14,555 nucleotides of DNA from DASQVO01 sp035640715 (GCA_035640715.1 DASQVO010000017.1:1-14555); one strand, 5' to 3'. Positions 1 to 6,462 are shown, counted from the stretch's first letter. Numbers and translations: made by a program. Notes: generated by a model not told the origin, from the sequence alone.

Positions 1-770
1 TCAAGCTCGGCCTTCAAGATGGCCAGGGGAGTGCGCAGCTCGTGGCTGGCGTCGTCGACGAACCGGCGCTCCCGGTCGAACGCCGCCTCCAGCCGGCCGA
101 GCATCGCGTTGAGAGTGTTCCCGAGCCGGGCTATCTCGTCGCGGCTGGCGGGAATCGGCAAGCGCCGGTCCCTGTCGGAGACCGATATCGCATCAGCCTC
201 CTGCCTCATTCGCTCGACCGGGCGCAGCGCTGCTCCGGCCACCGCCCAGCCAGCGAGCCCGGCCAGTGCCAGCGTCACTGGGCCGCCTGCCAGCATGAGG
301 ACCAGCAGCGCCGACAGCACCTTGTCCCGGTTCTGCGACGACGTGCCGGCTAGCACCCACACGGACTGTGGGCCGCCGCCCTGGGGAAGCACCACGATGC
401 GGGCGGTCCCGTTTACCCCACGGACCACTTCGTCGAAATAGGCCCGTCCCCGGATGCCGGGGAGCGCAGACGGTGGCACGGCCGGGCGCTCCGCGAACCC
501 GGGCGAGGACTCCAGCACCTTGCCGCCCGCCCCGAGTACCTGGACGAAGGTTCCCAGGCCCCCCGCGCTGGCAGCGGGCGGATTGAACGCCGCACCCTGC
601 TGCCCGAGGCCCGCGGCCACCGCGTCGGCTTGGGAGAGCAGGGCCGCGTCCGTGCTACGCAGCAATTCCGCGCCGAGCCGCAGGTATACGAAGGTGCCCG
701 TGACCGTCAGCAGAACCGCCATGCATAGCGTGAAGACAAAGGTCAGGCGAAGCCTAATCGGCAGGCGCAT
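1..770 (-). CDS. Two-component sensor histidine kinase (partial, C-terminus outside window)
   Basis: Inner-membrane sensor kinase that would autophosphorylate on a histidine and pass the phosphate to the response regulator encoded just upstream. I translated 256 residues from the ATG at 770-768. Visible parts, in order: a hydrophobic segment at residues 9-30 (TM1), an extracytoplasmic region of about 120 residues, a second hydrophobic segment at about 151-180 (TM2), a HAMP-type linker from about 180 to 232, and the H-box FVDDASHELRTPL with phosphoacceptor His243. The DHp C-terminus and the ATPase domain lie beyond the left edge. The start overlaps the end of the response-regulator gene by 17 bp, so the pair is one operon and probably translationally coupled. 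The stimulus cannot be read from the sequence; the periplasmic region matches no sensor domain I recognise. The kinase identity is secure. Confidence 0.95.
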   Translation of the reverse strand, partial: MRLPIRLRLTFVFTLCMAVLLTVTGTFVYLRLGAELLRSTDAALLSQADAVAAGLGQQGAAFNPPAASAGGLGTFVQVLGAGGKVLESSPGFAERPAVPPSALPGIRGRAYFDEVVRGVNGTARIVVLPQGGGPQSVWVLAGTSSQNRDKVLSALLVLMLAGGPVTLALAGLAGWAVAGAALRPVERMRQEADAISVSDRDRRLPIPASRDEIARLGNTLNAMLGRLEAAFDRERRFVDDASHELRTPLAILKAEL

Positions 771-1446
771 CGGAGGTGCTTCCCCGCAGGCGGTACCCGG
801 TGCCCCTGACGGTTTCGAGCGAGTGCGTGCCGAACGGCCGGTCGATTTTCTCCCGCAAGTACCGCACGTAAACGTCAACAATATTCGAGCCGCCGTCGTA
901 GGCGAAGTCCCAGACATGCTCGATCAGACGGGTACGTGACAGCACCTCGCCTGGGTGGCGCATGAAGTACTCGAGCAAGGCGAACTCCTTGGCCGAGAGG
1001 CTGATGGCGGCCTCTCCCCGGCATGTGACCCGGGTCGCCGGATCCAGGGTGAGGTCGCCAGCTGTGAGCTGGACGGGGCGAACGCGCGCCCCGCGACGCA
1101 GCAGCGCCCTAGTTCTCGCGGCAAGCTCGGTGAAGGAGAAAGGCTTCGTCAGATAGTCATCAGCCCCGGCATCCAGACCGCGGACCCGGTCCGGAACCCC
1201 GTCACGGGCGGTGAGCATGAGGACCGGCGCCCACTGCCCGCGCTCCCGCATCTGCCGGCAGACCTCGAACCCGTCCATGTCAGGCAGCATGACGTCCAGG
1301 ACAACCACATCGCTCGGAGTCTCCGCCGCCATCCACAGGCCATCTTCGCCAGTGCTGGCCACATCGACGGCGTACCCCTCCTCCTCCAGGCCGCGTTTGA
1401 GTAGTGCAGCCATCTTCACTGAATCCTCAACCACCAAGATCCGCAA
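754..1446 (-). CDS. OmpR/PhoB-family response regulator
   Basis: DNA-binding partner of the adjacent kinase, 230 aa. The receiver domain (about 1-115) has the acidic pocket E7/D8, phosphoacceptor Asp51 (VVVLDVMLP), switch Thr79 (LMLTARD) and Lys101 (LTKPF). A winged-helix C-terminal domain follows at about 125-222, ending in the typical ETVRGTGYRL. I chose the TTG at 1446-1444 because the protein then begins directly with the canonical MRILVVEDS and a purine-rich GGGAGGGG lies about 8 bases upstream. The frame is open further, to 1587, but that extension does not belong to the family. An in-frame GTG at about 1470 is an alternative start. A tandem repeat at 1497-1514 placed over the expected -35 suggests autoregulation. 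It resembles the CutR/TcrA/MprA group in general layout, but I do not assign a symbol. Confidence 0.95.
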   Translation of the reverse strand: MRILVVEDSVKMAALLKRGLEEEGYAVDVASTGEDGLWMAAETPSDVVVLDVMLPDMDGFEVCRQMRERGQWAPVLMLTARDGVPDRVRGLDAGADDYLTKPFSFTELAARTRALLRRGARVRPVQLTAGDLTLDPATRVTCRGEAAISLSAKEFALLEYFMRHPGEVLSRTRLIEHVWDFAYDGGSNIVDVYVRYLREKIDRPFGTHSLETVRGTGYRLRGSTSDAPAD

Positions 1447-1755
1447 GCGCCTACCCCTCCCTACGTCCACCCCCTTCCCGAGGCTAAGGCGCTTCCATGA
1501 GGAGAAGATGAGAATGCAATCCGCTATTTGCTGCCCGCGCAGCTGGCCCGACGCGATCGCCGCGCGGCTGCACATCTCGCCGCACATGCTGCGATCCCGT
1601 CAAGTCGATCTTCGGCAGGCCCGGAGCCAGGAGCCGCTCCGAGCCAGGCACTGGGCTCGGATATGGGGGAGGGTGTGCGGATACAGGCCCAGCATCGGCT
1701 CACGGGGTACACCGAAGGAATTTGTAAGTGGCATTCGGTTGGACCGATCGTGTTT
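1447..1755. other. Divergent intergenic region, response regulator / MDMPI-family gene
   Basis: About 310 bp separate the divergent genes. The left part carries the response-regulator promoter and repeat operator. In the middle, 1550-1600 on the plus strand reads DAIAARLHISPHMLRSR, which resembles the helix-turn-helix of LuxR/GerE regulators but has no intact gene around it. The right part should hold the promoter of the plus-strand gene; I see no convincing -35/-10 pair there. Confidence 0.5.
1497..1514 (-). promoter_or_regulatory. Direct-repeat operator candidate for the response regulator
   Basis: On the minus strand two 7-mers, TTCTCAT and TCCTCAT (6/7 identical), lie exactly 11 bp apart, one helical turn, as expected for tandem OmpR-family half-sites. 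A TANNNT-type -10 (TAGCCT, plus-strand 1481-1486) lies downstream. With a 17-bp spacer the -35 falls inside the repeats, the class II activator arrangement. The predicted leader to the TTG start is about 30 nt. The repeat is seen; its function is inferred. Confidence 0.5.
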
Positions 1756-2538
1756 ATGCTGACGCAATCTGACACGCAGACATGCCAGACTTCTCTTATG
1801 GAGGCTGCCGCTCTACTGCATGCAGCCGCGGATGACGCTCGCTCCTTGCTTGCCGCGGCCCAGACCGACTGGGACCGGACGGTGCCTCACTGCCCCGAGT
1901 GGGATGCCGCTGATCTGGTCGGTCATATGGGCGGCATCCTCATGTGGATGGCCGCCGTCGTCACATCCAGAGAACGCGTCAGTCGGCGTACTCTCGACCC
2001 CGCTCCAGAGGATCCCGCTGAGCTAACGCGCTGGTACCTCGCCAATCTGGACCGGACCCTTGACGTCCTTGGCTCCGCTGACCCCGATTCCGGGACATGG
2101 ACTTTCTCCAGCACCGGGGATCGACGTGTGGCCTGGTGGAATCGACGTCTCGCCGTCGAAGTCGCCATCCACCGCTGGGATGCCGAGCACGCTGTCACTG
2201 CCGATGGCGGCCCGCCACCCAATCCCCTCGACGGGGATGTGGCTGCCGCTGGTATCGAGGAGTTCATCATCGAGTTCCTGCCCGGGCTGCTGTCTCAGGA
2301 GGCCACCGGGGAACTCAGCGGCACGCTCCATCTCCATGCCACCGACGGACCCACCGAGTGGTGGATCGACCTCGACGCTGCCGGCACGGCCGTGTCCAGG
2401 CACGCCAAGGCAGACACGGCCATTCGCGGCACCCGATCTGACCTTCTCCTCTGGCTGACGAACCGAAGTCCATCGGGCTCTGCCGAAGCCATCGGCCGTC
2501 AGGAACTCCTTGACCGCTGGAAGCAACTCCGGCGCTAG
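1756..2538 (+). CDS. Maleylpyruvate isomerase (MDMPI)/DinB-like family protein
   Basis: 260-aa protein of the actinobacterial mycothiol-dependent maleylpyruvate isomerase-like family: an N-terminal DinB-type four-helix metal-binding bundle and a C-terminal MDMPI domain. Family hallmarks are VPHCPEWDAADLVGHMGG near residues 43-60 and AVEVAIHRWDAE at 133-144. His57, Glu135 and His139 occupy the positions of the three metal ligands of the characterised corynebacterial enzyme, so the site looks intact. The family is large and most members are not true maleylpyruvate isomerases; a thiol-linked isomerase or transferase role is only a family-level guess. The C-terminal domain (about 185-255) includes SGTLHLHATDGPTEWWID. 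Start: the ATG at 1756 is used; the ATG at 1798 (246 aa) fits family N-termini equally well, and neither has a clear Shine-Dalgarno site. A longer frame to 1528 is low-complexity and was rejected. An intrinsic terminator follows 20 bp after the stop. Confidence 0.88.
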   Translation: MLTQSDTQTCQTSLMEAAALLHAAADDARSLLAAAQTDWDRTVPHCPEWDAADLVGHMGGILMWMAAVVTSRERVSRRTLDPAPEDPAELTRWYLANLDRTLDVLGSADPDSGTWTFSSTGDRRVAWWNRRLAVEVAIHRWDAEHAVTADGGPPPNPLDGDVAAAGIEEFIIEFLPGLLSQEATGELSGTLHLHATDGPTEWWIDLDAAGTAVSRHAKADTAIRGTRSDLLLWLTNRSPSGSAEAIGRQELLDRWKQLRR

Positions 2539-2557
2539 AGCACCTGTCTGGTCAGCC

Positions 2558-2577
2558 CCGCTCAGGGGAGCGGTTTT
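2558..2577 (+). terminator. Intrinsic terminator after the MDMPI-family gene
   Basis: A perfect 6-bp stem, CCGCTC and GAGCGG, with a 4-nt AGGG loop is followed immediately by TTTT. It lies 20 bp past the stop codon, between convergent genes. This is one of the few U-tailed hairpins in this GC-rich window. Confidence 0.75.
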
Positions 2578-2592
2578 GCAGCTCGGCCGCGG

Positions 2593-2886
2593 TTACCGCT
2601 CCCGATCGCGGCGTAGCCGCTCGAGGACCTCGTCGGGATTCTCGGTGGTGACCCGGATCATCGCCCGCACCGCGTCCGCCAAGGCGACGCGCGGCACATC
2701 GAGCGCTATCGCGGCCGAGTCCGCCCACTGGGTGAGCTGCCGGTAGAGCTCGGGGCTCAGGTCGAGGGTAATCCTGACTGGCTTCGATCGGATCGCGGTC
2801 CGGCCCGCGGGGCGTGCATCGGGTTCTGTGCGCCTCGCCGCCGCGGCGGCCATCTGCGCTTTCCGCTGCTCCCGCTGTGTGGTCAT
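2593..2886 (-). CDS. RHH-type partition/centromere-binding protein (ParB-like)
   Basis: Small basic protein, 97 aa, encoded immediately after parA in an ATGA overlap (start 2886, parA stop 2885-2883), so the two are translationally coupled. The N-terminal 35 residues are Ala/Arg-rich and look disordered. KPVRITLDLSPELYRQL begins a predicted ribbon (about 36-44), followed by two helices (about 45-60 and 68-82), the order of a ribbon-helix-helix DNA-binding domain. In type Ib partition modules such a protein binds parS and also represses the par promoter; the disordered basic N-terminus commonly contacts ParA. The candidate parS repeats at 3683-3706 lie upstream of parA, as expected. The frame is open to 2946, but that start would lie deep inside parA, so the overlap start is preferred. 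A free-standing RHH repressor is the alternative. Confidence 0.75.
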   Translation of the reverse strand: MTTQREQRKAQMAAAAARRTEPDARPAGRTAIRSKPVRITLDLSPELYRQLTQWADSAAIALDVPRVALADAVRAMIRVTTENPDEVLERLRRDRER

Positions 2887-3557
2887 GACCGCACCGAGCA
2901 GAGGGGAGTGCATCGCTCGATCAGTTCGTGGGCCACCTGGCGCCACACATCGTTGTCGGTGAGCTTAATGGGCATGCCGAAGCTCTGAGCGTAAACCTCT
3001 AGCCGTGGCACAGCAGTCGGCAGCACGTCATAGCCAAGGCCCTCCAGTACCTCTCGGGCGTCGGCTGTGGAATGCGCACGTGAAACGCACCGGTTCAGCA
3101 GCACGGCCGAGCGAGCGGGCCTGCTACGGACCGCCGCTATCTCGGAGATCTCATCCCGCACCGGTGTGGTGCGGTTGATTTCAATAGGGCTCGGCGCGCA
3201 CGGGATCAGGATCTCGTCGACGTACCGCAGCGCCGACCGGGCAATACCGGCATGATCCTCGAGCTGTGGCGTGTCGATGATCACGACGTCGTCGGCCCGG
3301 GCGATCTCGGGCACGCGGCGGTGCAGCTCACGGGACGGCAGGGCCACGATCCTGAACGGGAACGCCGCCTGCGGCGGTGCAAGCCGTGGGTACATGGCCG
3401 CGAGATCGGACCACTCCAGAGCACTGCCCGATGGGTCGGCGTCCACCAGGAGCACGCTGTTCCCGGCCTGCGCGAAAACGTGTGCCAGCCAGACCGCCGA
3501 GGTGGTCTTGCCCGTACCCGGCTTCAGGTTCGCCAGGGCGAGGCTTAGACCAGTCAC
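2883..3557 (-). CDS. parA: ParA-family partition ATPase (type Ib)
   Basis: Walker-type ATPase that moves plasmid or element DNA by ATP-dependent nucleoid binding, 224 aa. The deviant Walker A box KPGTGKTT (residues 12-19) has both the signature Lys12 and Lys17. The Walker A' region is VLLVDADPSG (Asp39, Asp41), and the Walker B-like strand is VVIIDTPQ. There is no N-terminal helix-turn-helix extension, which marks the short type Ib class that pairs with an RHH partner, here encoded next. The start is a GTG at 3557-3555; a GATAAT hexamer ends 6 nt before it, so the transcript may be leaderless. Such ParA proteins are typical of plasmids and integrative elements; the chromosomal ParA has a much larger ParB partner. 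MinD-like proteins are a less likely alternative given the neighbour. Confidence 0.9.
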   Translation of the reverse strand: MTGLSLALANLKPGTGKTTSAVWLAHVFAQAGNSVLLVDADPSGSALEWSDLAAMYPRLAPPQAAFPFRIVALPSRELHRRVPEIARADDVVIIDTPQLEDHAGIARSALRYVDEILIPCAPSPIEINRTTPVRDEISEIAAVRSRPARSAVLLNRCVSRAHSTADAREVLEGLGYDVLPTAVPRLEVYAQSFGMPIKLTDNDVWRQVAHELIERCTPLCSVRS

Positions 3558-3563
3558 CTAGGC

Positions 3564-3569
3564 ATTATC
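3564..3569 (-). promoter_or_regulatory. -10 element candidate for a leaderless parA transcript
   Basis: GATAAT on the minus strand (5/6 match to TATAAT) ends 6 nt before the GTG start of parA. That spacing puts the transcription start at or next to the start codon, and there is no Shine-Dalgarno site. No good -35 is visible 17 bp upstream. Confidence 0.5.
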
Positions 3570-3682
3570 GCAGCGTCTGCGGCCTTGCGGTAGCCGGCTG
3601 CGGCGTGCTGACGCAGCGTGTGTGCGCGACTCCGGACGTGGTAATCAACTGCGCGCCGGTGCGATGACGAGAGCCGCCATGT

Positions 3683-3710
3683 TGCAGTATTGCAGTATCT
3701 ACTGCATTAC
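3683..3710. repeat. TGCAGTAT repeat cluster, candidate parS/par operator
   Basis: Two head-to-tail copies of TGCAGTAT (3683-3690, 3691-3698) are followed by the inverse TACTGCA (3700-3706). The second copy and the inverse form a perfect 7-bp dyad with a 2-bp centre. TGCATTAC at 3703-3710 is a degenerate further direct copy. The cluster lies about 125 bp upstream of the parA start, where type Ib systems keep their centromere, and its short tandem/inverted units suit an RHH protein. Confidence 0.55.
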
Positions 3711-3766
3711 GGCAGGCCGTTTGCTCCGCGCCGGAGACGGGGCGCGCAGGATGGTTCGCGGGCAAG

Positions 3767-3785
3767 TTATCCACAGCCTGTGGAC
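3767..3785. promoter_or_regulatory. Pair of opposed DnaA boxes, possible origin element
   Basis: 3767-3775 is TTATCCACA, identical to the E. coli DnaA-box consensus. Three bases on, TGTGGAC (3779-3785) is the inverse core: its complement GTCCACA matches 7 bases of the actinobacterial box TTGTCCACA. Together they form a TCCACA-GCC-TGTGGA dyad. Two boxes alone do not prove an origin, but they sit beside the partition genes. Confidence 0.45.
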
Positions 3786-4325
3786 GGTCATGCGGGTAGA
3801 TCGCGGCTGTGCAACTATGCCAGCCGGCCGTTGGGCGCATCTGCCGTCGCGCCATAAAGAATGACGTAATCTGGCACTTGGTCACCCACAGTGTTTACTG
3901 TATTCGTTTGCGTACTAACGCTGCGGTGAGCGCCGAATGACGGGCAGGCGCCCGGCTCGCGGCCGAGCGATATGACGGCGGGACGGCCACAGCGGGATAC
4001 CAGGGAATGCGCGAGCCGATGCGGGACTCCTGAGAGGTGCGGCCCGGGAAGATGCCACAGTCCTTCTGGGCGCTGCAGGCATGGATGGCGCTTCGTTCGC
4101 ATCCCAAAAATTTCTACTTGTGGATATATGCAATACCCAATAGCGTAGACCCTGGTCGGGTGCCAAGCATGGATGGTGTCGTGGTGAACGGAGCTGTGCA
4201 GGGCCAGAGAGCCCTGGAGCCGTACCCGCTCCCTGGCGGGGCGAGGTGCGGCGAGTGAAGGTGGGCAACAGCCGCTGGAGCATGGAGGAATCCGCTTATC
4301 CGCCCGTCCTGCACCGTTTCCGCAA

Positions 4326-5360
4326 GTGATGCAGCTACGTCAAGACGACCCGGAGGGGGACTGGACGGCCCCCGGTGTCTATGAGGTGGGCGCCGGGCTG
4401 TACCGGATCCCGCTGCCACTGCCCCATGACGGGTTGCGGGCGGTCAACGTCTACGCCGCGCGCGACGGTGAAGGCTTGGTGCTGGTCGACTCCGGCTGGG
4501 CGCTCGCCGAGGCGCGTGAACTGCTCGAACAGGCCGTGAAGGTGCTCGACTGCAGTCTCGCTGGCGTCCACCGGTTCCTGGTCACGCACGTCCACCGCGA
4601 CCACTACACGCTGGCCGTCACACTACGCCGCGAGTTCGGAATGCGGATCAGCCTGGGCCGCGATGAAGCCGGCACGCTGCGCATAGCGCAGGACCCGGGC
4701 CTCAGCCCATGGACCGGGCTGCTCGCCCAGCTTCACCGCGGCGGTGCCGACGACCTCATGCGTGAGCTCCGGAAGATATCACCGGATCACGACGTGGCCG
4801 ACTGGGCCGACCCGGACGACTGGCTCGACGCTCCGGGGTGCGTTGAGCTGGAAACCGGAACCTGGCAGATGCACCCAACGCCGGGGCACACTCGCGGCCA
4901 CGTGGTATTCGTCGACGCCGGCCGGGACGTGATGTTCGCTGGGGATCACGTGCTGCCGCGAATCACACCGTCGATCGGATTCGAGCAGAAGCCCGCGGAG
5001 CTTCCGCTGCGCGCCTATCTCGACTCGCTGAAACTGGTGCGCGGTCTGCCGGACCGGCGGCTGCTGCCGGCACATGGGCCGGTCTCGCCGAGCGTGCATG
5101 CCCGTGTCGACGAGCTGCTCGACCACCACGACACGCGGCTGCGGCAGATCGGCGAGACGATTGACGCGGGAGCGGGCACGGCCGCCGACGCTGCCCGCCG
5201 GATGCTCTGGACGCGGCGGGGACGCCGGTTCGATGAGCTCGACCTGTTCAGTCGCTGCCTCGCCGTGACCGAGACGCTGGCCCACCTCGACGTCCTCGTC
5301 GTCGCAGGACGGCTGCGGCGAACCGACGCAGACGGCGTCCGCCACTACGCCAGGGCCTGA
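4326..5360 (+). CDS. MBL-fold metallo-hydrolase
   Basis: 344-aa cytoplasmic metallo-beta-lactamase-fold hydrolase with a complete dinuclear metal site: THVHRDH (His88, His90, Asp92, His93), His188 in PGHTRGH, Asp207 in AGDH and His250 in PAHG. The fold covers about residues 20-255. A C-terminal helical/winged extension (256-344, ending HLDVLVVAGRLRR) resembles the tail of LACTB2-like and related actinobacterial MBL proteins. The substrate cannot be told from sequence; thioesterase, lactonase or nuclease activities all occur in this fold. The GTG at 4326 is followed at once by ATG at 4329, either of which could start the protein; no Shine-Dalgarno site is visible. It is not a beta-lactamase by sequence signature or by context. 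The co-directional PaaX-family gene 113 bp downstream may be functionally linked, since such regulators often accompany catabolic hydrolases. Confidence 0.9.
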   Translation: MMQLRQDDPEGDWTAPGVYEVGAGLYRIPLPLPHDGLRAVNVYAARDGEGLVLVDSGWALAEARELLEQAVKVLDCSLAGVHRFLVTHVHRDHYTLAVTLRREFGMRISLGRDEAGTLRIAQDPGLSPWTGLLAQLHRGGADDLMRELRKISPDHDVADWADPDDWLDAPGCVELETGTWQMHPTPGHTRGHVVFVDAGRDVMFAGDHVLPRITPSIGFEQKPAELPLRAYLDSLKLVRGLPDRRLLPAHGPVSPSVHARVDELLDHHDTRLRQIGETIDAGAGTAADAARRMLWTRRGRRFDELDLFSRCLAVTETLAHLDVLVVAGRLRRTDADGVRHYARA

Positions 5361-5369
5361 CGCTCGCGG

Positions 5370-5389
5370 CAGAACGCAGCCCTGTTCTG
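5370..5389 (+). terminator. Weak hairpin after the MBL-fold gene
   Basis: CAGAAC (5370-5375) and GTTCTG (5384-5389) form a 6-bp stem with an 8-nt loop, 9 bp past the stop codon. No U-tract follows, so termination here is uncertain. Confidence 0.3.
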
Positions 5390-5423
5390 ACCCTGAAAAC
5401 GCTCTACACGCCGCGAGCCTGGC

Positions 5424-5446
5424 CGCCAGTAAAATAGCCTCTGGCG
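5424..5446 (+). promoter_or_regulatory. PaaX1 promoter with dyad operator over the -10
   Basis: CGCCAG (5424-5429) and CTGGCG (5441-5446) are perfect 6-bp arms around an 11-bp AT-rich centre that contains TAAAAT (5430-5435), a good -10 hexamer. A repressor bound here would block its own promoter, as PaaX-type regulators often do. No strong -35 is seen. The dyad is seen directly; its binding by PaaX1 is inferred. Confidence 0.45.
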
Positions 5447-5473
5447 ACGAGCTGAGTGGAGTAATACCACGAC

Positions 5474-6346
5474 ATGGCGCAACGAGGAGCGGTAGCGGAT
5501 TTCGCTGGCCACGCAGCCGCCGGGCGCCCGCAGGTAAGCGCCGGAAGCGCCCGTTCCCTGCTGCTGACCATTATCGGTGAATTGGTCATGCCGAATACGA
5601 ACTCGGTGTGGACAGCGTCGCTGCTATACGTCCTTACCGGCCTGGGCATCGAGGAACAGACTGCGCGACAGGCGATCGCGCGGGGAGCGGCGGCTGGCTG
5701 GATCACCGCACACCGGCACGGCCGGGAGGTTCAGTGGGAGCTCACTAGTGCCGGCAAACGGCTGATCTCCTCCGGTGCCGAGCGGGTCTACTCGATGAGC
5801 GCCAAAGCCGCGCCCTGGGACGGTAACTGGCTGATCGTCCTGGTTAGCATCCCGCAAAGCCAGCGTGCCGTGCGAAAGAAACTCTACGGAGCGCTGAGCT
5901 GGGAGGGATTCGGAAATCCCACACCCGGGGTCTGGCTATCTCCGCATCCAGACCGGCAGGCCGGCGCGCAGCAGGTCATTAACAATCTGGGATTGCGTGA
6001 ATCCACCTTGGCCTTCGTCGGCGGCTCGCTGGCGGTGGGCCTGCGTGAAGATGAAATTGTCGCCAGGGCATGGGACCTCGATGGGGTACGTGCCGAATAC
6101 GAACAGCTGCTCATCCGGTTCAGCGGCCTGCGCCCGCCTCTCGGTGACCCACTGCTGTTCATGCATGTCCAGCTCGTCAACGAGTGGCAGCGCTTTCCCT
6201 TCCTCGATCCGCAGCTGCCCGAGGAGCTACTGCCGGACTGGATCGGCCGGCGAGCCGCCGTGGTCTTCACCCAGCTGCGCGCTGAATGGTCTGAGGATGC
6301 GCAAGCCCGCTGGCGCGTGGTAGTGAAGGAGACCGCGCCCGGCTAG
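5474..6346 (+). CDS. PaaX-family transcriptional repressor (copy 1)
   Basis: 290-aa homologue of PaaX, the repressor of phenylacetate catabolism that responds to an acyl-CoA. An N-terminal winged helix-turn-helix covers about 25-110 (SARSLLLTIIGELVMP, then GIEEQTARQAIARGAAAGWI as the recognition region). The PaaX central/C-terminal regions follow, with WDGNWLIVLVSIP at about 115-127, SWEGFGNPTPGVWLSPHP at 142-159 and a helical C-terminus. Length is normal for the family. No paa genes are in the window, so the effector and regulon are unknown; many actinobacterial PaaX-like proteins control unrelated operons. The gene has its own promoter region with a dyad and lies 113 bp after the MBL hydrolase. 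It is a clear paralogue of the gene at 8379-9236: aligned N-terminal blocks share GIEE at the same residue numbers. The ATG has only a distant GTGGAG upstream. Confidence 0.9.
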   Translation: MAQRGAVADFAGHAAAGRPQVSAGSARSLLLTIIGELVMPNTNSVWTASLLYVLTGLGIEEQTARQAIARGAAAGWITAHRHGREVQWELTSAGKRLISSGAERVYSMSAKAAPWDGNWLIVLVSIPQSQRAVRKKLYGALSWEGFGNPTPGVWLSPHPDRQAGAQQVINNLGLRESTLAFVGGSLAVGLREDEIVARAWDLDGVRAEYEQLLIRFSGLRPPLGDPLLFMHVQLVNEWQRFPFLDPQLPEELLPDWIGRRAAVVFTQLRAEWSEDAQARWRVVVKETAPG

Positions 6347-6404
6347 CCGTTCGCGCGTCCGCCGTGACCCCGTGGGCGGTGATGAAAGTTTACGGCGGTG
6401 AGGG

Positions 6405-6434
6405 TGTCCGGTATGGGCTCGCGGCCCCGACGTC
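6405..6434 (+). promoter_or_regulatory. ECF-type promoter candidate for the YCII-sigma operon
   Basis: TGTCCG (6405-6410), a 17-bp spacer and CGACGTC (6428-6434). From memory, ECF42 promoters have TGTCGA at -35 and CGA-type bases at -10; this site differs by one base in the -35. Its place, about 50 bp before the first gene of the operon, suggests autoregulation. Confidence 0.45.
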
Positions 6435-6443
6435 TCGGGTGAA

Positions 6444-6462
6444 GGGCACCAAGCAGGTGCCC
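6444..6462 (+). other. Hairpin in the 5' leader of the YCII-sigma mRNA
   Basis: GGGCACC (6444-6450) and GGTGCCC (6456-6462) are perfect 7-bp arms with a 5-nt loop. The hairpin is predicted in the mRNA just after the ECF promoter candidate and ends 9 nt before the strong GAGGAGG ribosome-binding site (6472-6478). It could stabilise the leader or affect ribosome access. Confidence 0.4.

Larger units (their letters stand above)
3558..4325. other. Gene-poor region behind the partition operon
   Basis: About 770 bp without a credible gene on either strand; the short open frames here are not family-like and overlap each other. It holds the parA leaderless promoter, the TGCAGTAT cluster and the DnaA-box dyad. 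It also has two patches relatively rich in A+T: about 3860-3918, and 4105-4148 with AAAAATTTCTACTTGTGG. GCATGGATGG occurs twice (4079-4088, 4167-4176). No replication-initiator gene is present in the window. Confidence 0.5.

Noticed and set aside
1447..1587. Extension of the response regulator to an ATG at 1587
   Set aside because: The receiver domain begins at the TTG at 1446 with a purine-rich site upstream, and the extension would translate through the repeat operator.
1528..1755. N-terminal extension of the MDMPI-family protein
   Set aside because: The extra 76 residues are low-complexity Ala/Arg sequence unlike the family, and lie in the divergent promoter region.
3622..3885. Short frames on both strands behind parA
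   Set aside because: They run across the repeat cluster and DnaA boxes and show no protein-like composition or start signals.
4079..4176. GCATGGATGG direct repeats as possible attachment or iteron sites
   Set aside because: Only two copies 88 bp apart, with no integrase or initiator gene nearby; compatible with chance.
4037..4258. 73-codon plus-strand frame before the MBL gene
   Set aside because: No family resemblance, no ribosome-binding site, and frames on the other strand cover the same DNA equally well.
4326..5360. Beta-lactamase resistance gene
   Set aside because: The metal-site motifs are those of the general MBL fold; the C-terminal helical extension and context fit LACTB2-like hydrolases, not class B enzymes.
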